Positions 1-9,269 are shown, numbered from the stretch's first letter. The stretch: DNA of 64,000 bases from Variovorax paradoxus (GCF_029919115.1 NZ_CP123990.1:1302001-1366000), one strand, 5' to 3'. Notes: a model not told the origin generated them from the letters alone. A program made the numbers and translations.

Positions 1-793
1 CGAGCTGCGCGGCGGCAAGCCCAACCTGCACCGCATGCAGGTGGCCGAGAAGATGTACACCACCTACATGCTCGAAGCGCGCGACGTGGGCGGCCACAGC
101 TCGGTGCCGACAAAGAGCAACCCGATCTATGCGCTGTCGGCGGGCCTGGAGCGGCTGGGCAACTACGCGTTCCCGGTCAAGCTGGCCGATGTCACGAAGA
201 CCTATTTCGCACGCAGCGCGCCGTTTGCCACCGGCCAGCTGGCCGACGACATGCGCGCCATCGGCGGCGGCAACCCCGATGCCGCGGTGATCGAGCGGCT
301 TTCGGCGAACCCGGCCTACAACGCGCAACTGCGCACCACCTGCGTGGCAACCATGGTGCAGGCGGGGCATGCCGAAAATGCGCTGCCGCAGTCGGCCAAG
401 GCCACGGTCAATTGCCGCATCCTGCCGCACGACGACCCCGAGGAAATCGAGCGCCTGCTGACCCAGGCCATCGGCAACGACAAGATCGTGGTACGCAATG
501 TCGGCAAGCCGCTGCGCAGCCCGGCCTCTCCGCTGAACGGCGATCTTGTGAAGACTGTCGAATCGGTGACGCAGGCCATGTGGCCAGGCGTGCCCGTGGT
601 GCCGGCAATGAGCACGGGTGCCACCGACAGCCGCTTCATGCGCAACGCCGGCATTCCGATGTACGGTGTGACGGGCATGTTCCTCGACCCGGCGGACGCG
701 CGCGCCCACGGCCTGGACGAGCGCATCGAGATCCAGCGGCTGTATGACGGCCGCGAGTTCCTGTACCGGCTGGTGAGCGAACTCGCCAAGTAG
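1..793 (+). CDS. M20-family metallopeptidase/amidohydrolase, 3' part only
   Basis: The reading frame is open from base 2, so the gene begins outside the window and only the C-terminal ~264 residues are present. Visible are the dimerisation (lid) domain, beginning at a GGHSSVPT stretch, and the final catalytic segment, where [10 protein letters not shown] and the late histidine in DARAHGLDE resemble M20 metal- and substrate-binding residues. M20 enzymes are di-zinc hydrolases of peptides, N-acyl amino acids or carbamoyl compounds; the substrate cannot be told from this half. The metal-binding N-terminal half (H, D, E-E motifs) is out of view. A hairpin terminator follows directly, so the gene ends its transcription unit before uvrC. 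Confidence 0.8.
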   Translation, partial: ELRGGKPNLHRMQVAEKMYTTYMLEARDVGGHSSVPTKSNPIYALSAGLERLGNYAFPVKLADVTKTYFARSAPFATGQLADDMRAIGGGNPDAAVIERLSANPAYNAQLRTTCVATMVQAGHAENALPQSAKATVNCRILPHDDPEEIERLLTQAIGNDKIVVRNVGKPLRSPASPLNGDLVKTVESVTQAMWPGVPVVPAMSTGATDSRFMRNAGIPMYGVTGMFLDPADARAHGLDERIEIQRLYDGREFLYRLVSELAK

Positions 794-807
794 CTCCGGG
801 TCATAAG

Positions 808-840
808 GAAACGCGGCGGCCGAGCTGGTCGCCGCGTTTC
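808..840 (+). terminator. Intrinsic-type hairpin after the M20 gene
   Basis: A perfect 11-bp inverted repeat (808-818 with 830-840, GAAACGCGGCG arm) with an 11-nt loop starts 15 bp after the stop codon and is followed by a short T-rich stretch (ctttctt). It probably insulates uvrC from upstream readthrough. Confidence 0.6.
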
Positions 841-870
841 AGCTTTCTTCAGCGCGCCACAATAGCCGCC

Positions 871-2832
871 ATGTCAGACGTGCATTCCGATCAATTGCTC
901 AGCGAAGTTGCGGCGTTGCCGCAGCTGCCGGGCGTGTACCGCTATTTCGACGCCGCGGGCGCGGTGCTCTATGTGGGCAAGGCGCGCAACCTGAAGAAGC
1001 GGGTTGCCAACTACTTCCAGAAGAGCCATGGCGGCACGCGCATCGGCCACATGATCTCGAAGATCGCGCGCATGGAGACCACCGTGGTGCGCTCCGAGGC
1101 CGAGGCGCTGCTGCTCGAGAACAACCTCATCAAGACGCTCAAGCCGCGCTACAACATCCTGTTCCGCGACGACAAGAGCTATCCGTACCTCAAGATCGCG
1201 TCGCACGAGTTTCCGCGGCTGGCCTACTACCGCGGCGCGGTCGACAAGAAGCACCGCTACTTCGGGCCGTACCCCAGCGCCTGGGCGGTGAAGGAATCTA
1301 TCCAGCTGCTGCAGAAAGTTTTCAAGCTGCGCACCTGCGAAGACACGGTGTACGCCAACCGCACGCGACCCTGCCTGCTGTACCAGATCAAGCGGTGCAC
1401 CGGGCCGTGCGTGGGCTACATCACGCCCGAGGCTTATGCGCAGGATGTGGCCAGCGCCGAAGCCTTTCTGATGGGCGACACGCAACTCGTGCTGTCCAAG
1501 CTCGAGGCGCGCATGACCGAACACGCCGAGAAGCTCGAATTCGAGCAGGCGGCCGAGTTGCGCAACCAGATGTCCGCAATCTCGCGCGTGCTGCACCAGC
1601 AGTCGATCGAAATTGCTTCCGACAAGGACGTGGACATCCTCGCCGTGAAGGTGCAGGGCGGCAAGGCCTGCGTTAATTTGGCAATGGTGCGCGGCGGCCG
1701 CCACCTGGGCGACCGCGCCTACTTTCCCGTGCATGTGGAAGACGCCGCGCAAATCCATCATGGCGAGCTCGACGCGGAGGAGGGCGTGGTGCCCGCGCCG
1801 GCCGATTCGATCGAAGTGCAGGTGCTCGAGGCCTTCATTGCCCAGCACTACATCGACGTGCCCGTGCCCGCCACCCTGGTGCTGAGCCACCTGGTGGGCC
1901 GCGAGCTGATCGAGGCCATTTCGCAGCAGGCCGGCTCGCGCGTGACGGCCGTGTTCCAGCCGCGCGAGCAGCGCCGCCACTGGCTTGAAATGGCCGAGAC
2001 GAATGCGGGCCTGCAATTGGCACGCCTCCTGGCGGAAGAAGGTTCGCAGCAGGCGCGCACCCGCGCGCTGGCCGACGCGCTCGAACTCGCGCCCGACGAT
2101 CTCGACAATTTCCGCATCGAGTGCTTCGACATCTCGCACACCGCGGGCGAGGCCACGCAGGCATCCTGCGTGGTTTTCGAGCACCACACGATGCAGAACC
2201 GCGAATACCGCCGCTACAACATCGAGGGCATCACGCCCGGCGACGACTACGCCGCCATGCGCCAGGTGCTGCATCGCCGCTACGGCAAGCTCGCCGAGGC
2301 CATGGCGGCCGAGACCGATGCGCCGCCCATGGGCGATGCCGCGGGTGCCGGCAATGACGCGCCCGCCAGGACCAAGGCAGCGCGCATGCCCGACCTGGTG
2401 CTGGTCGATGGCGGCAAGGGACAGGTGTCGATGGCGCGCGAAGTGTTCAGCGAGCTGGGCCTGGCGCTGTCGCTCATCGTGGGGGTCGAGAAAGGCGAGG
2501 GCCGCAAGGTCGGGCTCGAGGAACTGGTGTTTGCCGACGGCCGCGAGAAGGTCTACCTGGGCAAGGACTCCGCCGCGCTGATGCTGGTTGCGCAGATCCG
2601 CGACGAAGCGCACCGCTTTGCCATCACGGGCATGCGGGCCAAGCGTGCGAAGGTTCGCGTGGGCGGCAGCCAGCTCGAAGACATTCCCGGCATCGGACCG
2701 AAGCGCCGCGCGCGCCTGCTGCAGCGTTTTGGCGGAATCCGCGGCGTGGCGGCCGCAAGCGTCGAGGACATTGCATCGGTCGAAGGCATTGCCACCGACC
2801 TGGCCGAGGAAATCTATCGCGCACTGCACTGA
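871..2832 (+). CDS. uvrC: UvrABC excinuclease subunit C
   Basis: UvrC makes both incisions around UvrB-bound DNA lesions in nucleotide excision repair. The 653-residue length fits the family. In order: the GIY-YIG nuclease domain (residues ~17-95, LPGVYRYF and VLYVGKA, catalysing the 3' incision); a cysteine cluster around [13 protein letters not shown]; a UVR motif that contacts UvrB (~205-240, [15 protein letters not shown]); the RNase H-like nuclease for the 5' incision, with [10 protein letters not shown]; and a C-terminal helix-hairpin-helix pair ([18 protein letters not shown]). The linker between the last two blocks carries an alanine-rich insert near residues 480-500. The downstream gene pgsA starts 55 bp later, an order seen in many proteobacteria. 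Confidence 0.97.
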   Translation: MSDVHSDQLLSEVAALPQLPGVYRYFDAAGAVLYVGKARNLKKRVANYFQKSHGGTRIGHMISKIARMETTVVRSEAEALLLENNLIKTLKPRYNILFRDDKSYPYLKIASHEFPRLAYYRGAVDKKHRYFGPYPSAWAVKESIQLLQKVFKLRTCEDTVYANRTRPCLLYQIKRCTGPCVGYITPEAYAQDVASAEAFLMGDTQLVLSKLEARMTEHAEKLEFEQAAELRNQMSAISRVLHQQSIEIASDKDVDILAVKVQGGKACVNLAMVRGGRHLGDRAYFPVHVEDAAQIHHGELDAEEGVVPAPADSIEVQVLEAFIAQHYIDVPVPATLVLSHLVGRELIEAISQQAGSRVTAVFQPREQRRHWLEMAETNAGLQLARLLAEEGSQQARTRALADALELAPDDLDNFRIECFDISHTAGEATQASCVVFEHHTMQNREYRRYNIEGITPGDDYAAMRQVLHRRYGKLAEAMAAETDAPPMGDAAGAGNDAPARTKAARMPDLVLVDGGKGQVSMAREVFSELGLALSLIVGVEKGEGRKVGLEELVFADGREKVYLGKDSAALMLVAQIRDEAHRFAITGMRAKRAKVRVGGSQLEDIPGIGPKRRARLLQRFGGIRGVAAASVEDIASVEGIATDLAEEIYRALH

Positions 2833-2887
2833 CGCCGATTGCCCCTTGGCTTTCGGCCCGTCACGCGTGCATGACACAATCGCCCGC

Positions 2888-3454
2888 ATGTTCTGGACCC
2901 TCCCGACCATCATGACCTGGACGCGCATCGTCGCGATTCCATTGATTGTTGGCGTGTTCTACCTGCCGATGGCCGAGCCGACGCGCAACCTGATTGCCAC
3001 GGTGATGTTCATCGTCTTTGCCGCCACCGACTGGCTCGACGGCTACCTGGCACGCAAGCTCAACCAGACCTCGGCCTTCGGTGCCTTCCTCGATCCCGTG
3101 GCGGACAAGTTCCTGGTGTGCGCCGCGCTGCTCGTGCTGGTGCACCTGCAGCGTGCCGATGTGTTCGTGGCGCTGATCATCATCGGCCGTGAGATCGCCA
3201 TCTCGGCGCTGCGCGAATGGATGGCGCGAATCGGCGCCGGCAAGAGTGTGGCGGTCCACATGATCGGCAAGGTCAAGACCACCGTGCAGATGGTCGCGAT
3301 TCCCTTCCTGCTTTATGACGGGCGTCTGTTCAATGTCATCGACACGGGCCTCTGGGGCCAGTGGCTGATCTGGATCTCGGCGGTGCTCACCGTGTGGTCG
3401 ATGGTTTATTACCTGCAAAAGGCCATTCCCGAGATTCGGGCCCACAGCAAATGA
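2888..3454 (+). CDS. pgsA: CDP-diacylglycerol-glycerol-3-phosphate 3-phosphatidyltransferase
   Basis: PgsA transfers a phosphatidyl group from CDP-diacylglycerol to glycerol-3-phosphate, the committed step to phosphatidylglycerol and cardiolipin at the inner membrane. The 188-residue protein has the CDP-alcohol phosphotransferase signature D-G-x2-A-R-x8-G-x3-D-x3-D in DGYLARKLNQTSAFGAFLDP, continuing to VADK, and several hydrophobic segments. The ATG at 2888 begins MFWTLPTIMTWTRI, the usual PgsA start. The frame stays open upstream inside uvrC, but that extension has no family counterpart. Its stop overlaps the next gene's start (ATGA at 3451). Confidence 0.96.
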   Translation: MFWTLPTIMTWTRIVAIPLIVGVFYLPMAEPTRNLIATVMFIVFAATDWLDGYLARKLNQTSAFGAFLDPVADKFLVCAALLVLVHLQRADVFVALIIIGREIAISALREWMARIGAGKSVAVHMIGKVKTTVQMVAIPFLLYDGRLFNVIDTGLWGQWLIWISAVLTVWSMVYYLQKAIPEIRAHSK

Positions 3455-4338
3455 CGGTGGCGGCCACGGCACGTGGCTCCGGGTGGCTTCGGGCCATGCC
3501 GGCGGTCTTCGTGCTCATATGGAGCACGGGCTTCATCGTTGCGCGCTACGGCATGCCCTATGCGCCGCCGCTCAAGTTTTTGGCGGTGCGCTATGCGCTG
3601 TCTCTCCTGTGCTTCTGCATCTGGGTTGCGCTGGCGCGGGTTGCCTGGCCCAAGGAGCGTGCACAGTGGGGACACCTTGCGGCCACCGGCGTGCTGATGC
3701 AGGCGGGCTACCTGGGCGGCGTGTGGGCGGCCGTGCATGAGGGCATGGGCGCGGGGCTGGTGGCGCTGATGGTCGGCGTGCAGCCCGTGCTGACCGCCAT
3801 CTGGCTTTCGTTCACCGGCGGGCGAATTTCGCAGCGCCAATGGGCAGGGCTGGTCCTGGGGTTTGCGGGCCTGGTGCTCGTGGTGTCGCGCAAGTTCGGG
3901 CAGGGCACTGAAGTCAGCGCATTGACGATGGGGCTCGCCGTCATGGCGCTGCTTTCGATCACCGCGGGCACGCTGTACCAGAAGCGCTTCGTCGCGCCGT
4001 GCGACGTTCGCAGCGCCAGCGCCGTGCAGATGGCGGCGGCGTTGCTTGTGACGCTGCCCTTTGCCGCAATGGAATCGCAGGCCATCGAATGGAACGCCTA
4101 CTCGACAGGCGCCATGGCGTGGTCGGTGCTGGCGCTCTCGCTCGGCGGCAGCTCGCTGCTCTACATGTTGATCCAGCGCGGCACGGCGACCGCCGTCACG
4201 AGCCTGCTCTACCTGGTGCCGCCGTGTACGGCGGTGATGGCCTGGCTGCTGTTCCGCGAGCCGATCACCCTGGTGACCTTGCTGGGCATCGGGCTGACCG
4301 CCGCCGGCGTAGGTTTGGTAGTGCGCAGCGAACGCTGA
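3451..4338 (+). CDS. EamA/DMT-family transporter
   Basis: A 295-residue very hydrophobic protein with about ten predicted transmembrane helices arranged as two EamA repeats, as in RhaT/YdcZ-type drug/metabolite transporters of the inner membrane. WSTGFIVARYGM near the N terminus and the late PPCTAVMAWLLFREP segment are typical of EamA repeats 1 and 2. The ATG at 3451 overlaps the pgsA stop, so it is likely translated from the pgsA message. The substrate cannot be inferred; the family exports amino acids, metabolites or drugs. Confidence 0.88.
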   Translation: MTVAATARGSGWLRAMPAVFVLIWSTGFIVARYGMPYAPPLKFLAVRYALSLLCFCIWVALARVAWPKERAQWGHLAATGVLMQAGYLGGVWAAVHEGMGAGLVALMVGVQPVLTAIWLSFTGGRISQRQWAGLVLGFAGLVLVVSRKFGQGTEVSALTMGLAVMALLSITAGTLYQKRFVAPCDVRSASAVQMAAALLVTLPFAAMESQAIEWNAYSTGAMAWSVLALSLGGSSLLYMLIQRGTATAVTSLLYLVPPCTAVMAWLLFREPITLVTLLGIGLTAAGVGLVVRSER

Positions 4339-4357
4339 CTTCTTGGCGCGCTTTCTA

Positions 4358-5320
4358 TCAGCGCGCCGAACCGGCCTTGCCCGGCTTCCAGGGCTCGCCG
4401 CGGAACTGTTCCGCCAGGTGGTCGAGCAGCAACCGCACGCGTCGCGGCGTCTTGGGACGCCAGGGCGCAATCCAGTGGATGTCCGCATCGGGCATGGCGT
4501 AGTGGGGCAGCACGCGCACCAATTCGCCGGACGCCAGTTGCGGTGCAATATCCCACAGGCTGCGCAGCATGATTCCGTGGCCGGCCAAGCACCAGTCGCG
4601 CACCATCTCGCCGGAATTGCTTGTCAGCGGCCCCTGAACGCGCACGCGCGCCGTGCTGCCGTCGCGCGCGTGGCGCAGCGTCCAGAGTGCGAACTGGTGC
4701 TGGTTTACCTCGCCGTTTTCGCGCGCCACCAGGCAATCGTGCGTGCCCAGCGCGTCGACCGTGGCCGGCAGGCCGCGCCGCTCTATATATGAAGGAGAGG
4801 CGGCAAGCACGCGCTGGTTGCGCGCGATGCGGCGCGTTACCCAGTCGGCCGCACGGCGCTGCTGCACGGCCCACAGCCACAGCGCGCCGTCGTAGCCTTC
4901 GGCGCCGAGGTCCGGGAGCCGTTCGGTCAGCAGCAGTTCGATCTGCAGCCCGGGGTGCCGCGCCTGGAACGCGGCCAGCGCGGGGCCGAGCCAGCGCCGG
5001 CCGAAGCCGAAGGTGGCGGCGAGACGTATCGTGCCGACCAATGCGTTCTGCCGTTCGCCGAGTTCGCTTTCGAGTGCCGCAAAACCTTCGAGCAGCGCTC
5101 TGGCATGCAGACAGACAGCCTCGCCCTCGGCCGTGACGCTGAGCCGGCGCGTGGTGCGTTCGAACAGCCGCTGGCCCAGCCGAGCCTCGAGCGCACCAAG
5201 CCGCTTGGTCACCACCGAAGGCACCACGTCCAGCGTGGCGGATGCTCCCGCCAGGCTGCCTTGGTCGCGAATGGCCAGCACCAGCTCCAGATCGCCCCGG
5301 TCCATCGACAATGAATTCAT
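4358..5320 (-). CDS. LysR-family transcriptional regulator
   Basis: A 320-residue LysR protein: N-terminal winged HTH (residues ~5-65, with GSLAGASATLDVVPSVVTKR and the LGQRLFERTTRRLSVT continuation) followed by a two-lobed periplasmic-binding-like effector domain. The start at 5320 gives MNSLSMDRGDLEL; the ATG at 5305 (MDRGDLEL) is equally plausible. It is divergent from the dehalogenase gene at 5391 with a 70-bp gap containing an inverted repeat, the normal layout for a LysR regulator controlling the adjacent operon and itself. The effector is unknown; a hydroxy- or halo-acid handled by the neighbouring enzymes is a reasonable guess. Confidence 0.92.
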   Translation of the reverse strand: MNSLSMDRGDLELVLAIRDQGSLAGASATLDVVPSVVTKRLGALEARLGQRLFERTTRRLSVTAEGEAVCLHARALLEGFAALESELGERQNALVGTIRLAATFGFGRRWLGPALAAFQARHPGLQIELLLTERLPDLGAEGYDGALWLWAVQQRRAADWVTRRIARNQRVLAASPSYIERRGLPATVDALGTHDCLVARENGEVNQHQFALWTLRHARDGSTARVRVQGPLTSNSGEMVRDWCLAGHGIMLRSLWDIAPQLASGELVRVLPHYAMPDADIHWIAPWRPKTPRRVRLLLDHLAEQFRGEPWKPGKAGSAR

Positions 5321-5342
5321 GCCAGATTGGAAAATATGAATT
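5314..5342. promoter_or_regulatory. Inverted repeat in the lysR/dehalogenase divergent region
   Basis: AATTCAT (5314-5320) and ATGAATT (5336-5342) form a 7-bp dyad with a 15-bp spacer that overlaps the lysR start codon. LysR proteins bind dyads of this kind between divergent genes, so it is a candidate autoregulatory operator. No binding evidence is available. Confidence 0.4.
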
Positions 5343-5390
5343 GGCTGATTGTTGCTTGATGGCCGGCGGAGCGCAACGCACAATGGCTGC

Positions 5391-6305
5391 GTGACTGCCT
5401 CCTTCTTCGACTTTCCTGAATTCGACATCGAACGCGACGGCGTGCGCGTGCATGGCCGCATCGGCGGCCGAGGCGCTCCGTTGCTGCTGTTGCACGGCCA
5501 TCCGCAAACGCACCTCATCTGGCACCGCGTGGCGCCGGCGCTTGCCGAGCGGTTCACCGTGGTGGCGGTAGACCTTCGCGGCTACGGCGACTCGGGCCGG
5601 CCCGCGGACGACGCCGAGCACGTGGCCTACAGCAAGCGCGAGATGGCGCTCGATGCGCTCGCCGCCATGCGCCACCACGGCTTCGAACGCTTCGGCGTGC
5701 TCGCACACGATCGCGGCGCGCGCGTGGCGCATCGGCTGGCGGCGGACCATGCCGCCGCCGTCGACCGCATGATGCTGCTGGACATCGCGCCCACGCTCTC
5801 GATGTACGGGAACACCACCGAAGCGTTTGCCCGCGCTTACTGGCACTGGTTCTTCCTGATCCAGCCGGCGCCGCTGCCCGAGGCGCTGATTGCTTCGGAC
5901 CCTGTGCGCTACGTGCGCAGCGTGATGGGTGGCCGCCATGCGGGGCTCGCGCCTTTCGCGCCCGAGGTGCTGGCCGAGTACGAGCGCTGCGCCGCAATAG
6001 CGGGCACGGCCGAATCCATTTGCGGCGACTACCGGGCTTCCGCCACCATCGACCTGGTGCATGACCGCGCCGACATCGACGCCGGCCGGCGCCTTGAGCA
6101 GCCCCTGCGCGTGCTGTGGGGCGAACATGGCGCGGTAGGCCGGTGCTTCGATGTGCTGGCGCTCTGGCGCGAATGCGCCCGGCAGGTTTCGGGCCGCGCC
6201 TTGCCGTGCGGCCACTATGTTCCGGAAGAAGCTCCCGGCGAGGTGCTCGCCGAAGCGCTCCAGTTTTTTACTCCCCCTCTCCAGCAAGAAGGAACCAGAC
6301 CATGA
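5391..6305 (+). CDS. Alpha/beta hydrolase of the haloacetate/fluoroacetate dehalogenase type
   Basis: Fluoroacetate dehalogenases displace halide from haloacetates by aspartate attack and hydrolyse the glycolyl ester. This 304-residue protein shows the family pattern: LLLLHGHPQTH oxyanion region, nucleophile elbow AHDRGARVAHR (Asp about residue 107, arginines 111 and 115 placed to bind the carboxylate), the cap motif YWHWFFLIQPAPLPE with the His-Trp pair that binds fluoride, and the catalytic His in CGHYVPEEAP. The start is taken as GTG 5391; an in-frame TTG at 5349 is possible. Its stop overlaps the next gene's ATG. The dehalogenase motifs are seen; activity on a natural substrate is inferred. 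Confidence 0.85.
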   Translation: MTASFFDFPEFDIERDGVRVHGRIGGRGAPLLLLHGHPQTHLIWHRVAPALAERFTVVAVDLRGYGDSGRPADDAEHVAYSKREMALDALAAMRHHGFERFGVLAHDRGARVAHRLAADHAAAVDRMMLLDIAPTLSMYGNTTEAFARAYWHWFFLIQPAPLPEALIASDPVRYVRSVMGGRHAGLAPFAPEVLAEYERCAAIAGTAESICGDYRASATIDLVHDRADIDAGRRLEQPLRVLWGEHGAVGRCFDVLALWRECARQVSGRALPCGHYVPEEAPGEVLAEALQFFTPPLQQEGTRP

Positions 6306-7387
6306 CCACCCACAGAATCGCAGTGATCGCCGGCGACGGCATCGGCAAGGAAACCATGCCCGAAGGCCTGCGCGTGGTCGATGCCGCAGCGCGCAAGTTC
6401 GGTATCGACCTGAAGTTCGACCACTTCGATTTCTCGAGCTGGGACTACTGCGAGAAGCACGGCAAGATGCTGCCCGACAACTGGAAGGACCAGATCGGCG
6501 GCCACGATGCGATCTACTTCGGCGCGGTGGGCTGGCCCGAGAAGATTGCCGACCACGTGTCGCTGTGGGGTTCGCTGCTGCTGTTCCGCCGCGAGTTCGA
6601 CCAGTACATCAACCTGCGCCCCGCACGGCTGATGCCCGGCATCATTGCCCCGGTGGTGCGACGCGACGGCACGCCGCGCGAGCCGGGCGAGATCGACATG
6701 TACATCGTGCGCGAGAACACCGAGGGTGAATACTCCAGCATCGGCGGGCGCATGTACGAAGGCACCCCCCGCGAGATCGTGGTGCAAGAGACGGTGATGT
6801 CGCGCGTGGGTGTGGACCGCGTGCTCAAGTTCGCCTTCGAGCTGGCGCAATCGCGGCCGAAGAAGCATTTGACCAGCGCCACCAAGTCGAACGGCATCTC
6901 GATCACCATGCCGTACTGGGACGAGCGCGTGGCCGAAATGGCAAAGAACTACACGGGCGTGAAGCTCGACAAGTTCCACATCGACATTCTCACGGCCCAT
7001 TTCGTGCAGCGGCCCGACTTCTTCGATGTGGTGGTGGCCAGCAACCTGTTCGGAGACATCCTGTCCGACCTGGGACCGGCATGCACCGGCACCATCGGCA
7101 TTGCGCCCAGCGCCAACCTCAACCCCGAGCGCACCACGCCTTCGCTGTTCGAGCCGGTGCACGGTTCGGCGCCGGACATCGCAGGCAAGGGCATCGCCAA
7201 CCCCATCGGACAGATCTGGTGCGGTGCAATGATGCTCGAGTTCCTGGGGCACAAGGAGGCCCACGACGCGATTCTTGCCACCATCGAAAAGGTGCTTGCG
7301 CCCCAAAGCGGAGCACCGCGCACGCCCGACATCGGCGGCAAGGCAAGCACCAGCGACCTTGGCAAGGCGATTGCCGAAGCGCTTTAA
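6302..7387 (+). CDS. Tartrate dehydrogenase / D-malate decarboxylating dehydrogenase
   Basis: A 361-residue member of the isocitrate/isopropylmalate dehydrogenase family, which oxidises and decarboxylates D-malate, tartrate or related 2-hydroxy acids with NAD+ and Mg/Mn. Visible are the N-terminal IAGDGIGKE, the substrate/metal segment MYIVRENTEGEYSS, and the late NLFGDILSDLGPACTGTIG and EPVHGSAPDIAGKGIANPIG. ENTEGEYSS and the overall length favour the tartrate/D-malate (TtuC/DmlA) branch over LeuB. It is translationally coupled (ATGA) to the dehalogenase gene, suggesting that one LysR-controlled operon handles a C2-C4 hydroxy or halo acid. Confidence 0.9.
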   Translation: MTTHRIAVIAGDGIGKETMPEGLRVVDAAARKFGIDLKFDHFDFSSWDYCEKHGKMLPDNWKDQIGGHDAIYFGAVGWPEKIADHVSLWGSLLLFRREFDQYINLRPARLMPGIIAPVVRRDGTPREPGEIDMYIVRENTEGEYSSIGGRMYEGTPREIVVQETVMSRVGVDRVLKFAFELAQSRPKKHLTSATKSNGISITMPYWDERVAEMAKNYTGVKLDKFHIDILTAHFVQRPDFFDVVVASNLFGDILSDLGPACTGTIGIAPSANLNPERTTPSLFEPVHGSAPDIAGKGIANPIGQIWCGAMMLEFLGHKEAHDAILATIEKVLAPQSGAPRTPDIGGKASTSDLGKAIAEAL

Positions 7388-7450
7388 ATAGAGTTCACGA
7401 AACGCCCCTAAAATCGCGCGCTCCGCTGTTCTGCATGGCCTCGTGTCGTA

Positions 7451-7479
7451 TTGACACCCTGCAGACCAGTGGTTGTAAT
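7451..7479 (+). promoter_or_regulatory. Sigma70-type promoter for the HU gene
   Basis: TTGACA (7451-7456), a 17-bp spacer and TGTAAT (7474-7479) match the sigma70 consensus at 11 of 12 positions. The start codon of the HU gene is about 115 bp downstream, leaving a long leader with no obvious gene. The 213-bp gap 7388-7600 holds this promoter and nothing else that I can identify. Confidence 0.75.
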
Positions 7480-7600
7480 CCTCGCTGGCAGCGCGCTGCC
7501 GAGGCGTCAGTCCTGCCAAATTTCTTGCGCCGCGTCATTTCGCGGCCAGGGTCGCACTGACGAAAGCCGACCAACTTTATTTCTTCGACAAGGGGCCCTT

Positions 7601-7873
7601 GTGAACAAGACCGAACTGATTGAGCACATCGCAAAAAACGCCGATATTTCCAAGGCAGCCGCCACCCGCGCGCTTGAATCCACCATCGGCGCCATTCGTA
7701 CCACGCTCAAAAAAGGCGGCTCCGTGTCGCTGGTCGGTTTCGGCACTTTCGCAGTAGGCAAGCGGGCTGCTCGCACGGGCCGCAATCCCCGGACCGGCGA
7801 CGCGATTAAAATCAAGGCTGCCAAGATTCCGAAGTTCCGTCCGGGCAAGGCGCTGAAAGACGCGCTCAACTAA
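7601..7873 (+). CDS. hupB: HU-family nucleoid DNA-binding protein
   Basis: HU bends and compacts DNA as a dimer and acts as an architectural factor in replication, repair and site-specific recombination. The 90-residue product shows the complete HU/IHF fold: the N-terminal helices ([24 protein letters not shown]), the [22 protein letters not shown] beta-arm region with the intercalating Pro in RNPRTG, and the basic C terminus [17 protein letters not shown] 7601 is the natural start; the longer ATG-initiated frame runs through the promoter. The gene is followed by tRNA-Val, which the prophage used as its integration site. Confidence 0.95.
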   Translation: MNKTELIEHIAKNADISKAAATRALESTIGAIRTTLKKGGSVSLVGFGTFAVGKRAARTGRNPRTGDAIKIKAAKIPKFRPGKALKDALN

Positions 7874-7900
7874 GACGTAGACTCGGAGAGTTTCCCGGTG

Positions 7901-7976
7901 GGGTGCTTAGCTCAGTTGGTAGAGCGGCGCCCTTACAAGGCGTAGGTCGGGGGTTCGAGCCCCTCAGCACCCACCA
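7901..7976 (+). tRNA. tRNA-Val (anticodon TAC)
   Basis: The 76-nt cloverleaf has acceptor GGGTGCT/AGCACCC, D stem GCTC/GAGC, anticodon stem GCGCC/GGCGT with loop CTTACAA (TAC at positions 34-36), the TTCGAGC T loop, discriminator A and an encoded CCA. It remains complete after prophage insertion because the phage core restores the 3' half. The 3' part from 7930 is the left copy of the attachment core. Confidence 0.97.
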
Positions 7977-7979
7977 CCA
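7930..7979 (+). repeat. attL core (50-bp direct repeat)
   Basis: Fifty base pairs beginning CCCTTACAAGG, spanning the anticodon loop through CCA plus 3 bp of the tRNA-Val gene, are repeated exactly at 51273-51322. The copies diverge at the base before 7930 (G versus T) and at the base after 7979 (G versus C), which delimits the core. The integrase gene lies 166 bp inside. This is classical tRNA-targeted integration by a tyrosine recombinase. Confidence 0.95.
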
Positions 7980-7995
7980 GAAACTCAACGAAATC

Positions 7996-8024
7996 AAGGG
8001 CTTAGAGCGATCTAGGCCCTTTTT
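7996..8024 (+). terminator. Intrinsic terminator after tRNA-Val, phage side
   Basis: AAGGGCTTAGA (7996-8006) pairs with TCTAGGCCCTT (8011-8021) with one G-U, followed by TTTTTC. It lies just inside the prophage, replacing the host terminator now displaced to 51331-51356, so the interrupted tRNA transcript still ends. Confidence 0.7.
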
Positions 8025-8144
8025 CTTTGCCTGTTTGCCAGCTTATTTCGCAGCGTAGAACAGCCTTTGCCAACCAAAAACAGCGAGTTGCCAGCCATGC
8101 GAATCGCGTAAAGTGCGTAGCTTCGCGGTGAAAAAGGAGCGGGC

Positions 8145-9269
8145 ATGGCGGGCAAAAGGCAGCGGCCGAACGGGTGGGAATACGTCATCAAGCGGGCTGG
8201 CCTGCTCGACAAGCCGATCTATCTCACGTTCGCTGATGAAAAAGAGGGTGACGCCTTCGTCGCCAAGGTCGAGAAACTGCTCGATAAGGGCATCGTACCG
8301 ACCGAACTGCAGGTTCCTTCCCGCATCGTCACCATCACCGACCTCGTGCGCGAGTACGAGCGTGACGCGCACCCGAAGCAGAAAGACCGTGATGCCCTCG
8401 GAACCATCATCAAGGCGAAGGGCGCAGTACGACTGACCAGCATCGATGCCGGGTGGGTCGATGACTGGATTTCTGAGATGAAGCGCATCGACAAACTGGC
8501 TCCCGCTACGATCCGTGCGAAGGTGGGCGCGCTGGCCCGCTGTACGGATTGGGGTATGCGGAAGGGCCATGTCCTTCTGCCGGATCACCCCCTACGCACC
8601 CTCCCAGACGGGTATGCGCAGTACACGAAGACAGATGAGGCAATCGCCGGCAAGTCGCGTGTCGACGTGGAGCGAGATCGGCGGCTTGAGCCTGGCGAAT
8701 TTGAAAAGGTCTCGGCGGTGATCGTGGCCGGCGTGCTGCCACGCAAGCAACGTCCCCTTGCGCTCGATGACCCGAAGGCCTTGTGGTGCATGTTCGTGCT
8801 TGCCGTCGAGTCGGCCATGCGGATGCGCGAGATGTACACGCTGACGCTGGATCAGGTTGACCTTGCGAAGCGAACCGCTTTTCTCGACAAGACGAAGAAC
8901 GGCGATAAGCGGCAAGTTCCTTTGTCGAGTGTCGCCATGGCGACGCTGACGGCGTACCTCGAGCTACGCGTTGCTGCCGGCGCGAAGGGGCGCGATGTCC
9001 TGTTCCCGTGGTGGGATGGCGACATCAATCCCAAAAAACTTCACAAAACCACAGACTATCTTTCGAAGCTCTACGTCGGAATATTCGAAGCCGCCGGGTG
9101 CGCGAACTTGACGTTCCACGACTTAAGGCACGAGGCGACGAGCCGCCTTTTCGAAAAGACGACTCTCTCAGAAACGCAGATCATGAAGATTACCGGCCAC
9201 AAGTCGCACCGCATGATGATGCGGTACGCGAACCTACGGGGTAGCGACCTGGCGGCGCGGCTTTGGTGA
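8145..9269 (+). CDS. int: Tyrosine-recombinase integrase
   Basis: The integrase catalyses attP x attB recombination into tRNA-Val and, with an excisionase, the reverse. The 374-residue protein has an N-terminal arm/core-binding part (~1-190) and a C-terminal catalytic domain. Catalytic residues are visible: Arg in AMRMREMYTLTL, Lys in KTKNGDKRQVPL, HDLRHEATSR (H-x-x-R), GHKSHRMM and the nucleophilic Tyr in MRYANL. The start at ATG 8145 follows an AAAAAGGAGC ribosome binding site. Its 3' end overlaps by 36 bp the convergent excisionase-like gene. Confidence 0.96.
   Translation: MAGKRQRPNGWEYVIKRAGLLDKPIYLTFADEKEGDAFVAKVEKLLDKGIVPTELQVPSRIVTITDLVREYERDAHPKQKDRDALGTIIKAKGAVRLTSIDAGWVDDWISEMKRIDKLAPATIRAKVGALARCTDWGMRKGHVLLPDHPLRTLPDGYAQYTKTDEAIAGKSRVDVERDRRLEPGEFEKVSAVIVAGVLPRKQRPLALDDPKALWCMFVLAVESAMRMREMYTLTLDQVDLAKRTAFLDKTKNGDKRQVPLSSVAMATLTAYLELRVAAGAKGRDVLFPWWDGDINPKKLHKTTDYLSKLYVGIFEAAGCANLTFHDLRHEATSRLFEKTTLSETQIMKITGHKSHRMMMRYANLRGSDLAARLW

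Noticed and set aside
874..2928. 684-residue ORF antisense to uvrC
   Set aside because: A high-GC shadow frame of uvrC; histidine/arginine-rich composition and no start context, while the opposite frame encodes a complete UvrC.
4209..6287. 692-residue minus-strand ORF across the lysR and dehalogenase genes
   Set aside because: Covers two well-supported genes out of frame; low-complexity Arg/Gly/His sequence.
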